Shown: in pieces, positions 10,156-18,650 of the stretch | How positions within the stretch are numbered: position 1 is the stretch's first letter | Layout: each line of letters begins with the position of its first letter | Source: Pararhizobium arenae | GTDB lineage: Bacteria > Pseudomonadota > Alphaproteobacteria > Rhizobiales > Rhizobiaceae | Direction of reading: 5' to 3' | DNA length: 64,000 bases | NCBI RefSeq assembly: GCF_001931685.1 | Contig: NZ_MOOY01000001.1 | Span: forward strand, 310,001-374,000 | Translations under genes and position numbers: made by a program | The notes under the pieces: model-generated | What the model was told of the DNA's origin: nothing | The model's database searches: none | Seen by the model: the letters and a program-made list of their open reading frames with translations, nothing else

Positions 10156-11034
10156 ATGCCGAGCACCGAAAAGCCGATGGCGGGCCGCCCTGCCGATCTA
10201 TACGATTTCAGCCTTACGGCCCTGCGCGACAGCGATCGGGACCGCTATCTGGCATGCCTTCTCTCGCCGGAGGAAAAGCGTGGCCCACTCTCGGCGCTTT
10301 ATGCTTTCCATGCGGAGATCGCGCGTGTCCGCGATACGGTGCGCGAGCCTCTTCCCGGCGAAATCCGGCTGCAATGGTGGCGGGACCTCCTGGACGGAAC
10401 CGCCGCAGGGGAAGGCGAGAGCAATCCGCTGGCAGCAGCGCTCCTCAAGGTCGTCAGAGACTATTCCCTTCCAATCGGCGTGCTGCAGGATATGATCGAC
10501 GCACGGGTTTTCGATCTCTACGATGATCCGATGGAAAGCCGGGCCTCTCTTGAAGGTTATGCGGGCGAGACGGCATCGGCGCTGATCCAGCTTGCCTCTC
10601 TCATCCTAGATCCCAAGGGGGCAACGACATCCGTGGATGCGGCTGGTCATGCCGGTGTTGCCCAGACCATCGCTGGCTTGCTGCTTTTGCTGCCTCTGCA
10701 CCGCCGTCGCGGGCAGGTGTATCTGCCGGCCGAGATACTGGCGGCAACCGGGCTCGATCGCGACCGTTTTTTGACGGGCGAAGACCGTGCCGCGATCAGT
10801 CATGCGATCCGCGCCTTTACGGGTCTCGGGCGAGACCATTTGACAAAAGCACGCGCCGCCAGCGCCGGGATTTCCCGGTGGAACAGGCCGGCCTTCCTGA
10901 CAGTCGCCATGGTTGCGCCGGTGCTTGATCGAGCGGAAAAGCTCGGTGCCGGTCTTCTGGAGCATTCGATCCAGCCACCGCAATGGCGGCGACAATGGTG
11001 GATGTGGCGTGCGCTGCGCACGGGACGCTGGTAG
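10156..11034 (+). CDS. Squalene/phytoene synthase-like protein, NDUFAF6 type
   Basis: This 292-residue protein has the isoprenoid-synthase fold (FHAEIARVRDTVREPLPGEIRLQWWRD; GVAQTIAGLLLL; RRGQVYLPAEIL). Both Asp-rich substrate-binding motifs of true phytoene or squalene synthases are missing: the first position reads EIARVRD, and the second, before RRGQVYLP, lacks the acidic cluster. This pattern matches NDUFAF6, a mitochondrial complex I assembly factor. It starts 2 bp after the NDUFAF3-like gene, so both belong to the yajC-secDF transcript. A catalytic prenyl synthase is unlikely but not excluded. Confidence 0.8.
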   Translation: MPSTEKPMAGRPADLYDFSLTALRDSDRDRYLACLLSPEEKRGPLSALYAFHAEIARVRDTVREPLPGEIRLQWWRDLLDGTAAGEGESNPLAAALLKVVRDYSLPIGVLQDMIDARVFDLYDDPMESRASLEGYAGETASALIQLASLILDPKGATTSVDAAGHAGVAQTIAGLLLLLPLHRRRGQVYLPAEILAATGLDRDRFLTGEDRAAISHAIRAFTGLGRDHLTKARAASAGISRWNRPAFLTVAMVAPVLDRAEKLGAGLLEHSIQPPQWRRQWWMWRALRTGRW

Positions 11035-11112
11035 TATCGGCACATTCGCGCAAGCTTCGCCGAATAGCGTCTGTGCGAAAGCTGCCGATGATTCCGGCAG
11101 GGGAGACTTGTC

Positions 11113-11547
11113 ATGGCCTGGATCGTTGTCATCGTCTGCGTCGTTCTCGCCGCAGTTTTTTACATTCGCATGAAGGCGCGAGCCGAGGCGGATCGGCTTT
11201 CGCCGGATGCCGGGCAGGCCATTCTCGATTTCGGTCGGGCCTTTCCGGATGAAGCGATCCGGGCGATCCATTCCACCCGCGATGATCAGGCCTATTTCGT
11301 GCGCCTTCATGATGGCAAGGCCGGCTTCATGGCGTCGCATGGGACGCATCTCGTGTGTCATCTGATCGAGCCGGGCAGGGTGCAGGTCTCCGCGACCGAG
11401 AGCGGTCGCGGCCTTGCGGTACATTTCCTCGATTTCACGCATCTCGACGGCAGTTTCGAATTTCGCTCTGCAGATATCGCGGCAGAGGTATCGCTCTGGC
11501 TTCTGGGAAGCTTTCAGCCGCGCAACGAATTCGCACCGCAAGCTTGA
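11113..11547 (+). CDS. Small membrane-anchored hypothetical protein
   Basis: This 144-residue protein has an N-terminal membrane helix (AWIVVIVCVVLAAVFYI) and a soluble domain of about 120 residues without a recognised family. The sequence GGGGAC-like purines lie upstream of the ATG (AGGGGAGACTTGTC). It follows the NDUFAF6-like gene by 78 bp and ends before a terminator, so it may be the last gene of that transcript. No function can be assigned. Confidence 0.75.
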   Translation: MAWIVVIVCVVLAAVFYIRMKARAEADRLSPDAGQAILDFGRAFPDEAIRAIHSTRDDQAYFVRLHDGKAGFMASHGTHLVCHLIEPGRVQVSATESGRGLAVHFLDFTHLDGSFEFRSADIAAEVSLWLLGSFQPRNEFAPQA

Positions 11548-11556
11548 AACGAAAAA

Positions 11557-11580
11557 CCCGCCGTATCGCGACGGCGGGCT
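11557..11580 (+). terminator. Hairpin between convergent genes
   Basis: CCCGCCGT and ACGGCGGG pair around a 6-base loop. The plus side continues TTCAATTCTTCC and the minus side continues TTTTTCG, so it can serve both the 11113 gene and trmFO, and is better for trmFO. Confidence 0.75.
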
Positions 11581-11610
11581 TCAATTCTTCCCATTTCCAG
11601 TCAGCAGGGT

Positions 11611-13023
11611 TCAGGCTGCCGTCGTCTGTAGCCATTTGGCGCAATCGTCCAGTGCGCGCGCCGCTGTCATCTGTTTCTTGACGATCGCCTTTTCCTTGCC
11701 GCGAAAACGCTTCACGCCTTCCGGTTTTGTAATCGCGCCCGGTTCAAGCGGCGGGAAAAGTCCGAAGTTCACATTCATCGGCTGAAACGAACGTTTGCCC
11801 GGTTCATCGTCCGAAACGATATGGCCGCCGGTGATGTGGTTGAGAAGCGCGCCAAAGGCGGTGGTCACCGGCGGAGGCAACAGGCTTTCGCCCCTCTTCT
11901 CCGCGACGGCAAAACGACCGGCAAGCAGACCGATCGCAGCACTTTCGACATACCCTTCGCAGCCGGTAATCTGGCCGGCAAATCGCAGGCCCGGACGCGA
12001 TTTCAGCGCCAGCGTCGCGTCAAGCAAGGTCGGCGAATTGATATACGTATTGCGATGCAGGCCGCCGAGACGCGCAAACTCCGCGTTTTCCAGGCCCGGG
12101 ATCATGCGGATGACTTCCGCCTGCGCGCCGTATTTCAGCTTCGTCTGGAAACCGACCATGTTGTAAAGCGTGCCGAGTGCATTGTCCTGCCGCAGCTGCA
12201 CCACGGCGTAGGGCTTGACGGTCGGATTGTGAGCGTTGGTCAGTCCCATCGGCTTCATAGGTCCGTGGCGCAGCGTTTCGCGGCCGCGCTCGGCCATGAC
12301 CTCGATCGGCAGGCAGCCATCGAAATAAGGCGTGCCTTCCCATTCCTTGAAGCCGGTCTTGTCGCCTGCGACAAGGGCATCCACGAAGGCATTATACTGC
12401 GCTTCGTCCATCGGACAGTTGATGTAGTCCTTGCCGGTGCCGCCGGGGCCGACCTTGTCATAGCGCGACTGATACCAGCAGACATTCATGTCGATGCTTT
12501 CGGTATAGACGATCGGCGCTATGGCGTCGAAGAAGGCGAGCGCATCCGCACCGGTTTCCGCCTGGATTGCCGTAGCAAGCGAAGGCGCCGTGAGCGGCCC
12601 GGTCGCAATGATCGCCTGTCCCCATTCCTTGGGTGGCAGGCCGGAAATCTCTTCCCGGACAATCGTGATCAGCGGATGGCTTTCCAACGCGCTGGTGACC
12701 GCTGCAGAAAAGCCTTCGCGATCGACGGCAAGAGCACCGCCGGCCGGAACCTGATTGGCGTCGGCGCTCGCCATGATCAGCGAGCCTGCCAGCCGCATTT
12801 CGGCATGCAGCACGCCAACGGCGTTGCTCGTTGCGTCATCCGAGCGGAAGGAGTTCGAACAGACCAGTTCGGCGAGATGGTCGGTCTTGTGGGCGTCGGT
12901 GCCACGAACGCCGCGCATCTCGTGAAGGATGACGGGAATGCCGGCCTTTGCTGCCTGCCAGGCGGCTTCGGAGCCCGCAAGGCCGCCGCCGATGATGTGA
13001 AGGGGGGAGGTTGTTTCTGTCAT
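11611..13023 (-). CDS. trmFO: Methylenetetrahydrofolate-tRNA-(uracil-54-C5)-methyltransferase TrmFO
   Basis: This 470-residue flavoprotein makes ribothymidine at position 54 of tRNA, using methylenetetrahydrofolate as the carbon source. The FAD-binding motif [15 protein letters not shown] is at the N-terminus; [15 protein letters not shown] and [18 protein letters not shown] are typical of the family. The length is normal. It is the third protein gene of a minus-strand series after two DUF1127 genes but is separated from them by a terminator, so it probably has its own promoter at about 13024-13130. Confidence 0.97.
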   Translation of the reverse strand: MTETTSPLHIIGGGLAGSEAAWQAAKAGIPVILHEMRGVRGTDAHKTDHLAELVCSNSFRSDDATSNAVGVLHAEMRLAGSLIMASADANQVPAGGALAVDREGFSAAVTSALESHPLITIVREEISGLPPKEWGQAIIATGPLTAPSLATAIQAETGADALAFFDAIAPIVYTESIDMNVCWYQSRYDKVGPGGTGKDYINCPMDEAQYNAFVDALVAGDKTGFKEWEGTPYFDGCLPIEVMAERGRETLRHGPMKPMGLTNAHNPTVKPYAVVQLRQDNALGTLYNMVGFQTKLKYGAQAEVIRMIPGLENAEFARLGGLHRNTYINSPTLLDATLALKSRPGLRFAGQITGCEGYVESAAIGLLAGRFAVAEKRGESLLPPPVTTAFGALLNHITGGHIVSDDEPGKRSFQPMNVNFGLFPPLEPGAITKPEGVKRFRGKEKAIVKKQMTAARALDDCAKWLQTTAA

Positions 13024-13136
13024 GCGGCGTTCTTACTGCATAATTCCCCAAACAGAAATCCGTTTGAGCGGAAGAATGCACATCGTGCGAAAAATGGGCG
13101 CATCCACCGGGCGACGTTGCATCAAGCCCATAAACG

Positions 13137-13163
13137 AAAACGGCACCGCGAGGGTGCCGTTTT
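13137..13163 (-). terminator. Terminator after the first DUF1127 gene
   Basis: AAAACGGCACC and GGTGCCGTTTT are perfect 11-bp arms around a 5-base loop. On the minus strand the stem ends in TTTT, 24 bp past the DUF1127 stop. Confidence 0.85.
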
Positions 13164-13186
13164 GGGTATGTCAAAGCGCGTTCCGA

Positions 13187-13330
13187 TTAACGGAAGGAGC
13201 GAGCCGCGATGTTGCGGATGTCGAAGCGGGTGATGCCGATATCCGACAGGGCGTGGTTCGAGAGGTTGCCGAGCTCGGCAACGGTGCGGCGATAGTTGAT
13301 CCAGCTCTTTGCAATGCGAATGGGGTTCAT
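13187..13330 (-). CDS. DUF1127 small protein (copy 1)
   Basis: This gene encodes 47 residues with the DUF1127 pattern: MNPIRIAKSWINYRRTVAEL, then GNLSNHALSDIGITRFDI and a basic end. The motif L(S/T)DIGI-R-DI is diagnostic. AGGAAAACGACC precedes the ATG. DUF1127 proteins are short, basic and RNA- or protein-associated; studied examples in Rhodobacter (CcaF1) and Agrobacterium affect stress sRNAs and phosphate and carbon metabolism. Here it lies with a second copy and two CCUCCUCCC-type sRNAs on the same strand. The specific role is not known. Confidence 0.9.
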   Translation of the reverse strand: MNPIRIAKSWINYRRTVAELGNLSNHALSDIGITRFDIRNIAARSFR

Positions 13331-13742
13331 GGTCGTTTTCCTCAGGTCTTGGTGAGCGAGACGATCTCGTCTGCTTCGTTGAGGTTGTTATACGCCCGTA
13401 TACGCGGATATTGCAGTGCAAAGAAAATGCATCTGCTATGCATTTGTGCAAATGCATGGACAACTCTTGGGCAAATTTCAAGACTGCCGAGAAAAGCGCC
13501 AAAGGTTAATGAAGGTTTGACGTCACCATAAACCGTTGTATTTAATATATAATTTTAAATGGTCGCTTGTCCGCTCGGCACTGCTCCGGTCCGGTGCCTG
13601 TCGGAGGAGTGTGCTCATATATGCAGCACCTGAAAACAAGTCGGGATGGTCAGGTATATGCGCTTTGGAGGTGCGTGGGGCGTTGCGTTTTTTAAGGGTG
13701 CGATTGTTGGGTGCTTGGCATCGGTGAGGCGCCCCCCAAATA
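13331..13742 (-). other. Leader region of DUF1127 copy 1 and spacer
   Basis: No gene is visible in this stretch. The part near the gene carries the inverted repeat at 13438-13457 and TATACG repeats (13391-13404), as expected for a promoter region. The remainder, 13510-13742, has no convincing coding or structured RNA signal. Confidence 0.4.
13438..13457. promoter_or_regulatory. 20-bp inverted repeat upstream of DUF1127 copy 1
   Basis: ATGCATTTGTGCAAATGCAT has perfect 9-bp arms and a 2-bp centre. It lies about 108 bp before the DUF1127 start and looks like a binding site for a dimeric regulator. The core TGCACAAAT (minus strand) recurs upstream of two other transcription units of the cluster. 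Confidence 0.5.
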
Positions 13743-13777
13743 AAAAAACGCCCGCCGGCGATGCCGGAGAGCGTTTG
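13743..13777 (-). terminator. Terminator after DUF1127 copy 2
   Basis: On the minus strand AAACGC..CCGGC pairs with GCCGG..GCGTTT and is followed by a run of seven T residues. It starts about 48 bp past the stop. Confidence 0.8.
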
Positions 13778-13824
13778 TCGAATGCGTGGTTCGCGTTACT
13801 GCCCACGCCGCCGAAAGTAATGGA

Positions 13825-13968
13825 TTACTTCACGGCCTGACGGGCAACGTATGCGATATCGCCGCGGCCGATGCCGAGGTCGCTGAGTTCGCGGTCGCTC
13901 ATGCGGCCGAGTTCATTGACGGTCTGACGATACTTGCGCCAGTTGTTGAAAGAACGGGTGAGGTTCAT
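13825..13968 (-). CDS. DUF1127 small protein (copy 2)
   Basis: This gene encodes 47 residues: MNLTRSFNNWRKYRQTVNEL, then GRMSDRELSDLGIGRGDI and a basic C-terminus. It is clearly paralogous to copy 1 at 13187-13330, with the same length and the same L(S)D(I/L)GI-R-DI core. AAAGGAAACGACC precedes the ATG, nearly the same leader as copy 1, which points to local duplication. It lies about 190 bp downstream of an alpha-r14-type sRNA on the same strand, an arrangement reminiscent of the CcaF1-CcsR locus of Rhodobacter. Confidence 0.92.
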   Translation of the reverse strand: MNLTRSFNNWRKYRQTVNELGRMSDRELSDLGIGRGDIAYVARQAVK

Positions 13969-14120
13969 GGTCGTTTCCTTTGTAATCTGCTGGCCGGCGT
14001 GTCTGTCAGCCGGTCTCGATGTCATGAGCTGAATATACGTTGTTCCAGGTGTATTTTGCAGAGCTAATGCTGCATCGCACCTATGCGAAGTATGCAGGTC
14101 TGGTTGCGCGGATGATTGCA

Positions 14121-14130
14121 ATTTGTGCAG
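14121..14130 (-). promoter_or_regulatory. TGCACAAAT motif upstream of DUF1127 copy 2
   Basis: The minus strand reads CTGCACAAAT about 153 bp before the copy 2 start. The same 9-mer occurs at 13442-13450 and 14704-14712. Confidence 0.35.
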
Positions 14131-14159
14131 AAACGCACGGGCAACGGACAGGCGATTTG

Positions 14160-14286
14160 AAAAATAAAACGGCGCTCGCCGAGGGAGGAGGTTCGACGAG
14201 CGCCGCTTTGTTCTGATCGACAACTGGGAGGAGGAGGGTTGCCGATCGTATCAAGGCGCGCCGGGAGGAGGAGAGCGCTGCCTCGA
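14160..14286 (-). ncRNA. Alpha-r14-type small RNA with three CCUCCUCCC loops (copy B)
   Basis: Read on the minus strand there are three successive hairpins, each with CCTCCTCCC in its loop (plus-strand GGGAGGAGG at 14263-14271, 14226-14234 and 14183-14191). The last is a GC-rich stem, GGCGCTCG with CGAGCGCC, ending in TTTTATTTT, a good intrinsic terminator. Repeated anti-Shine-Dalgarno loops of this form define the alpha-r14 sRNA family of Rhizobiales and the CcsR-type RNAs of Rhodobacter. Such RNAs are Hfq-bound and stress-induced where studied. The 5' end is estimated from the first hairpin; no protein is encoded. Confidence 0.85.
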
Positions 14287-14457
14287 CCTATGAAAAGTAA
14301 TATAATTGAGGATGTGATCGTGCGGTAGCGATAAACGCGAATGGCACCCATGCCGGAAGCGCATGGCTGGAAAAATAAAGGGCCTGAAGGATGCTGAAAA
14401 TCTCAGCAGATGCTCCGGATCGCGTCAGGTTTCTCTGAAAAGACTTGGGAAATCACG

Positions 14458-14585
14458 AAAAAATAACGCCCGCTGGGGGAGGAGGTCCAGCGGGCGTCAT
14501 TTGAAATGACAGGCAACCGGGAGGAGGAGTGTCGCCTGTCGTATCGGAGGAGCGCTGGGAGGAGGAGAGCGCTTGCTCCGAATTG
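14458..14585 (-). ncRNA. Alpha-r14-type small RNA with three CCUCCUCCC loops (copy A)
   Basis: This is a tandem paralogue of copy B, with the same plan on the minus strand. Hairpin 1 is GCGCT/AGCGC, inside CGGAG/CTCCG. Hairpin 2 is GACAGGC/GCCTGTC. Hairpin 3 is ACGCCCGCTGG/CCAGCGGGCGT followed by TATTTTTT. Plus-strand GGGAGGAGG lies at 14557-14565, 14519-14527 and 14477-14485, in the loops. Stem sequences differ from copy B but compensate, while loops are identical, which argues for a selected RNA structure. The 5' end is estimated. Confidence 0.87.
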
Positions 14586-14886
14586 TGTGCATCGAGCCTC
14601 ACCGGCTGCGAGGACCTTTCCCATGAGGGTGGCTGGTCTTGCCTTGAGACGCTGCCGACTTGATGGCGCTGTCTCTATGACCCGAAGATACCATCACGAG
14701 CGAATTTGTGCAGTGCGATATCTTCATGGAAGCCATGCGTATGATGCATGCTTTTCGCCTATCAGCATTGCAGAATCATACGAGATAAATCTTGGCAAAT
14801 CGTTAACGATAACGTCTTTCTGGTCGGCTGGGATTGGCCAGTGACTGTGATATGTGTTGGCCGACAGCCGCATGCAAGGAGCATTC
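14586..14886. other. Divergent control region
   Basis: This stretch separates sRNA copy A (minus) from the DUF2157 gene (plus). It contains the TGCACAAAT motif at 14704-14712 and several ATGCAT/GCATAC repeats around 14734-14752. No coding signal is visible. Confidence 0.4.
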
Positions 14887-16005
14887 ATGTACCGGGCCCG
14901 CATAGAGAAGGATTTCAATCTCTGGATCGAGAAGGGGATGGTCGATCGGCGCGCGGCGGATGCTATGCTGGCCGAATACGATTCCCGCCCCTCGAGCTTC
15001 AGCGCCGGCCGTGTGTTGATGACGCTGGCAGGCGTATTGCTGGCTGCTGCGGTTTTGCTTTTGGTGGCAGCGAACTGGGAAGTCATTCCGCGCATTGCCC
15101 GTGTTGTCGGGATTATCGGGCTAATCTGGGTTCTTTATCTCGGGGCCGCATTCGCACTCTCGCGTGGAGCGAACGCTATCAGCGCAGGGCTGCTTGTGAT
15201 GGCGACGTTGAGCTTTGGTGGAGCCATCGCCCTGGTCGGACAGATGTATCATCTTTCCGGAGATGCGGCAGATGCTCTGTTTATCTGGCTGGTGATGGCG
15301 TGCCTGGCGACCGTTCTGTTCCGCTCGGCGCCGCTTGCCGTCATCTGCGGCATTCTGAGTTGGTGGCTGTTCATTCAGTTGATGGTCGACAGCGATTCCA
15401 GCCTGGAAGGCAACGGTTACATTTTCTTTGTGCCGATCCTTGTCGTCATCATCTTGGCGCTGGTGCGTTACACCGGTGCCGGCCTTGGCCGGCACCTGGC
15501 CTATCTGCTCGCTCTGGCCTGGCTGGGCTGGCTTTATACCGAAGCGCCGGAAGCCTGGCTTGCGGCGACCTATGTCGCGCTCGGTCTCGGCGTTTTCCTG
15601 CTGGTTGCGCTTCCGGTATCGCCACTCTATCGCTTTGCGTCGGATACGGGCGCGGCTCCGGCCTTTTACAGCTTTGCGCTCGCGCTCCTGGGGTTGGCCG
15701 CCCTGCATATGGAAGTTGAGGAGCTTTGGCAGGATTCGGTTGTCGGTATCGCGGCGCTCGCATTTTCCCTTATCGGCATCGGTATTGCGGGTCGCCTGAA
15801 TGGGGCGGTGCGCTTTCTGGGCTATGCGGCCTTCGCCGGGGAACTGCTTTTCCTGTCCTCCGAAACGATCGGCAGCATCCTTGGCACGTCCGGCTTTTTC
15901 CTGATCTCCGGGGGTGTCCTCGCCGTCATTGCCTATCTGGTCATCCGTATAGAAAGACGTCTGTCGCAGGCAAATGAAGCAACCCAGCCGGTGAAGGAGG
16001 CTTGA
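14887..16005 (+). CDS. DUF2157 multi-pass membrane protein
   Basis: This 372-residue inner-membrane protein has a short cytoplasmic N-terminal part (MYRARIEKDFNLWIEKGMVD) and about ten hydrophobic helices. The N-terminal DUF2157 region has the expected pattern, with a first helix VLMTLAGVLLAAAVLLLVAANW. The ATG at 14887 follows AAGGA by 6 bp; the frame is open upstream but without a better site. It is followed 1 bp later by a GDYXXLXY protein, the usual partner of this family. The function of the pair is unknown. Confidence 0.85.
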   Translation: MYRARIEKDFNLWIEKGMVDRRAADAMLAEYDSRPSSFSAGRVLMTLAGVLLAAAVLLLVAANWEVIPRIARVVGIIGLIWVLYLGAAFALSRGANAISAGLLVMATLSFGGAIALVGQMYHLSGDAADALFIWLVMACLATVLFRSAPLAVICGILSWWLFIQLMVDSDSSLEGNGYIFFVPILVVIILALVRYTGAGLGRHLAYLLALAWLGWLYTEAPEAWLAATYVALGLGVFLLVALPVSPLYRFASDTGAAPAFYSFALALLGLAALHMEVEELWQDSVVGIAALAFSLIGIGIAGRLNGAVRFLGYAAFAGELLFLSSETIGSILGTSGFFLISGGVLAVIAYLVIRIERRLSQANEATQPVKEA

Positions 16006-16006
16006 G

Positions 16007-16603
16007 ATGAGGACGTTTCTTTCCAAGCCATCTTTCTTCAGCCCATGGATCGCGGCGATCGTTGTCGCAGCCCTGCAGACCGGTGTTATCGGCTATATGA
16101 TAGAAAGCCGCGCCTCGATCCTGAGAAGCGGCAGGGATGTCGTTCTGAAGACGGTACCGGTTGACCCGCGCGATCTCTTGCGCGGAGATTATGTCGTGCT
16201 GTCCTATGAGATTTCGTCCATTCCGGCTGACAAGTTCGTTGATAAGCCGCCAACAGAAGAAACTGATGCGCAGGTTTCGGTGCGTCTTTCGCAAGGTGGC
16301 GATGGCTTCTGGCATGTCGCGGAGGCGGCCTTCGGCACTTTGCCGCAACGCGATGACGGGACTGTCGTCGCAAGAAGCCAGCCGTTCTATTTCTATCCGC
16401 AGACCGGCAACATCGAGGCGCCTCTCTCGGTCGAATACGGCATTGAGCGCTATTACGTTCCAGAAGGCGAGGGAAAGCCTTTGGAGGAGGCTCGCAATGC
16501 CGACGCCCTGTCCGTCACGGCCCGGGTGGACGAGAGCGGACGCATGCAGATTCGCACGATTTCCATCGACGGGAAGCCACTCTACGACGAGCCACTTTAC
16601 TAA
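16007..16603 (+). CDS. GDYXXLXY-domain protein
   Basis: This 198-residue protein has an N-terminal membrane helix (WIAAIVVAALQTGVIGYMI) and the signature LLRGDYVVLSYEIS near residue 63, which names the family. The rest is predicted to lie outside the cytoplasm. It begins just after the DUF2157 stop with GGAGG before the ATG, so the two are co-translated. No enzymatic motif is visible. Confidence 0.87.
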   Translation: MRTFLSKPSFFSPWIAAIVVAALQTGVIGYMIESRASILRSGRDVVLKTVPVDPRDLLRGDYVVLSYEISSIPADKFVDKPPTEETDAQVSVRLSQGGDGFWHVAEAAFGTLPQRDDGTVVARSQPFYFYPQTGNIEAPLSVEYGIERYYVPEGEGKPLEEARNADALSVTARVDESGRMQIRTISIDGKPLYDEPLY

Positions 16604-16784
16604 AGAGACGGGAAATAGTGGTCGATAGCGGCAATTTCAGTGTGTTTGACGCCGCATTTTCCCTTTGATCCGCCGGAAACGGGTGATATAGAGACGCCGC
16701 GCTCGGGACGCCCTGAACCCGGCGGAACCTTCGCTTATTGCCAAGTGTTTCGCCGACGAGATCAGGCGAGGCGGCTTTCTGAAC

Positions 16785-16869
<85 letters not shown>

Positions 16870-17041
16870 GAACAAGGGACGCGAAAGGTCTATCTTCGCG
16901 TCGATTCAGGAAGAGTGCGCCATTTTGCTTGCAAAACGGTGACGGATTTGCGTAAAGCCACTCCCGGCAATTGGATCGGCTCACGTGCTCGAGAGAACGA
17001 ACACCGACAGAGCCCTGTCAACGTGAAATGAAGGTTTGAAC

Positions 17042-18514
17042 ATGCAGGTTATCGAAACGCTCGCTGAAGGGCTGAAGCGCGAACTCAAGGTCGTTATCCC
17101 GGCCAAGGACATGGAAGCTCGTATGAACGAGCGCCTGGAAGACGCCAAGGGCAAGGTCCGTATCAACGGCTTCCGTCCGGGCAAGGTGCCGTTCGCTCAT
17201 CTGAAGAAGATGTACGGCAAGTCGATCATGGCCGAGCTGGTCAACGAGATCGTTCGCGAAAAGCCGACCGAAATCCTGTCCGAGCGCGGCGAAAAGTCCG
17301 CGACGCAGCCGGAAATCGCAATGACCGAGGATGAGGCTGAAGCCGACAAGATCCTCAACGCGACGGCCGATTTCGAATTCACGCTGGCATACGAAGTTAT
17401 CCCGGCGATCGAGCTGAAGGACGTTTCGGGCATCAAGGTGACCCGCGAAGTCGTCGACATCGACGACGCTGAAATCAATGAGCAGATCCTCAAGATCGCC
17501 GAAAGCGCCCGCACCTACGAAACCAAGAAGGGCAAGGCTGAAAACGGCGACCGCGTCACGATCGATTACCTCGGCAAGGTTGATGGCGAAGCCTTCGACG
17601 GCGGCAAGGACGAAGACGCTGAACTGGTCCTCGGCTCCAACCGTTTCATCCCCGGTTTCGAAGAACAGCTCGTTGGCCTGAAGGCCGGCGACGAGAAGGT
17701 GATCACCGTTACCTTCCCGGCTGACTACCCGGCCGCAAACCTCGCCGGCAAGGAAGCCACCTTCGACATCACCGTCAAGGACGTTGCCGCTGCCGCTGAA
17801 GTCGAAATCAACGACGAACTGGCCACCAAGCTCGGCCTTGAATCGGCTGACAAGCTGAAGGAAGTCGTTCGCGGCCAGATCGAAAGCCAGTACGGCTCGT
17901 TCACCCGTCAGAAGGTGAAGCGTCAGATTCTCGACCAGCTCGACGAGATGTACCAGTTCGACACTCCCGGCCGTCTGGTTGACGCCGAGTTTGAAAACAT
18001 CTGGCGCCAGATCAACACCGACCTGCAGCAGGCCGGCAAGACCTTCGCCGATGAAGACACGACCGAAGAGGAAGCCCGCGCCGAGTACCGCAAGCTCGCA
18101 GAGCGTCGCGTTCGCCTCGGCCTCGTTCTTTCCGAAATCGGCGAGAAGGCAGGCGTTCAGGTTTCCGACGAGGAAATGCAGCGCTCGCTGTTCCAGCAGC
18201 TTCGCCAGTTCCCCGGCCAGGAAAAGGAAATCATCGACTACTTCCAGAAGACCCCTGGTGCCGCCGCTTCGCTGCGCGCTCCGCTCTTCGAAGAAAAGGT
18301 CATTGACCACCTGCTCTCCGAAGTGAAGGTCACCGACAAGACCGTCAGCAAGGAAGAGCTGATGGCAGACGACGAGGAAGAAGGTACGGGCGAGGCCAAG
18401 AAGGCCCCGAAGAAGAAGGCCGCAAAGGCTGAAGCCACTGACGGCGAAGAAGCCGCAGCACCGAAGAAAAAGGCTCCGGCCAAGAAGAAGGCCGCTGACG
18501 ACAGCGCCGAATAA
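17042..18514 (+). CDS. tig: Trigger factor, ribosome-bound chaperone and PPIase
   Basis: This 490-residue chaperone meets nascent chains at the ribosome exit. The N-terminal ribosome-binding domain contains the signature GFRPGKVP near residue 45. The FKBP-like domain lies at about 165-250 ([20 protein letters not shown]), and the C-terminal substrate-cradle domain follows. The last 45 or so residues are a Lys/Ala/Glu-rich tail, common in rhizobial versions. The ATG at 17042 gives the conserved start MQVIETL; an in-frame TTG two codons earlier is less likely. Codon use is strongly biased, as expected for a highly expressed gene. Confidence 0.97.
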   Translation: MQVIETLAEGLKRELKVVIPAKDMEARMNERLEDAKGKVRINGFRPGKVPFAHLKKMYGKSIMAELVNEIVREKPTEILSERGEKSATQPEIAMTEDEAEADKILNATADFEFTLAYEVIPAIELKDVSGIKVTREVVDIDDAEINEQILKIAESARTYETKKGKAENGDRVTIDYLGKVDGEAFDGGKDEDAELVLGSNRFIPGFEEQLVGLKAGDEKVITVTFPADYPAANLAGKEATFDITVKDVAAAAEVEINDELATKLGLESADKLKEVVRGQIESQYGSFTRQKVKRQILDQLDEMYQFDTPGRLVDAEFENIWRQINTDLQQAGKTFADEDTTEEEARAEYRKLAERRVRLGLVLSEIGEKAGVQVSDEEMQRSLFQQLRQFPGQEKEIIDYFQKTPGAAASLRAPLFEEKVIDHLLSEVKVTDKTVSKEELMADDEEEGTGEAKKAPKKKAAKAEATDGEEAAAPKKKAPAKKKAADDSAE

Positions 18515-18542
18515 GCCGCTTCCTCATCGAAGTTTACGGAAA

Positions 18543-18565
18543 GGCCGCCCATTGGGTGGCCTTTT
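18543..18565 (+). terminator. Terminator of tig
   Basis: GGCCGCCC pairs with GGGTGGCC (one wobble) around a 3-base loop and is followed by TTTTT. Confidence 0.8.
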
Positions 18566-18582
18566 TGCTGTTCGGGACAAAC

Positions 18583-18612
18583 TAAAAAAGCCGCAGCGGG
18601 AACGATGCGGCT
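18583..18612 (-). terminator. Terminator of gph
   Basis: On the minus strand AGCCGCA and TGCGGCT form a stem followed by six T residues, about 40 bp past the gph stop. Confidence 0.75.
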
Positions 18613-18650
18613 CTGTATAGGCATGACGAGGTGGCCGACAAGGCCTGGTG

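Noticed and set aside
10156-11034. Carotenoid or hopanoid biosynthesis gene
   Set aside because: The Asp-rich motifs needed for prenyl chemistry are absent and no other isoprenoid genes are nearby; the NDUFAF6-like reading fits better.
11821-13233. A 470-codon open frame opposite trmFO
   Set aside because: It is antisense to trmFO and extends through the DUF1127 terminator and coding region, so it is not a real gene.
14403-14624. A 73-codon frame on the minus strand over sRNA copy A
   Set aside because: The region is explained by three hairpins with conserved loops and a terminator; the frame crosses the terminator and has no ribosome-binding site.
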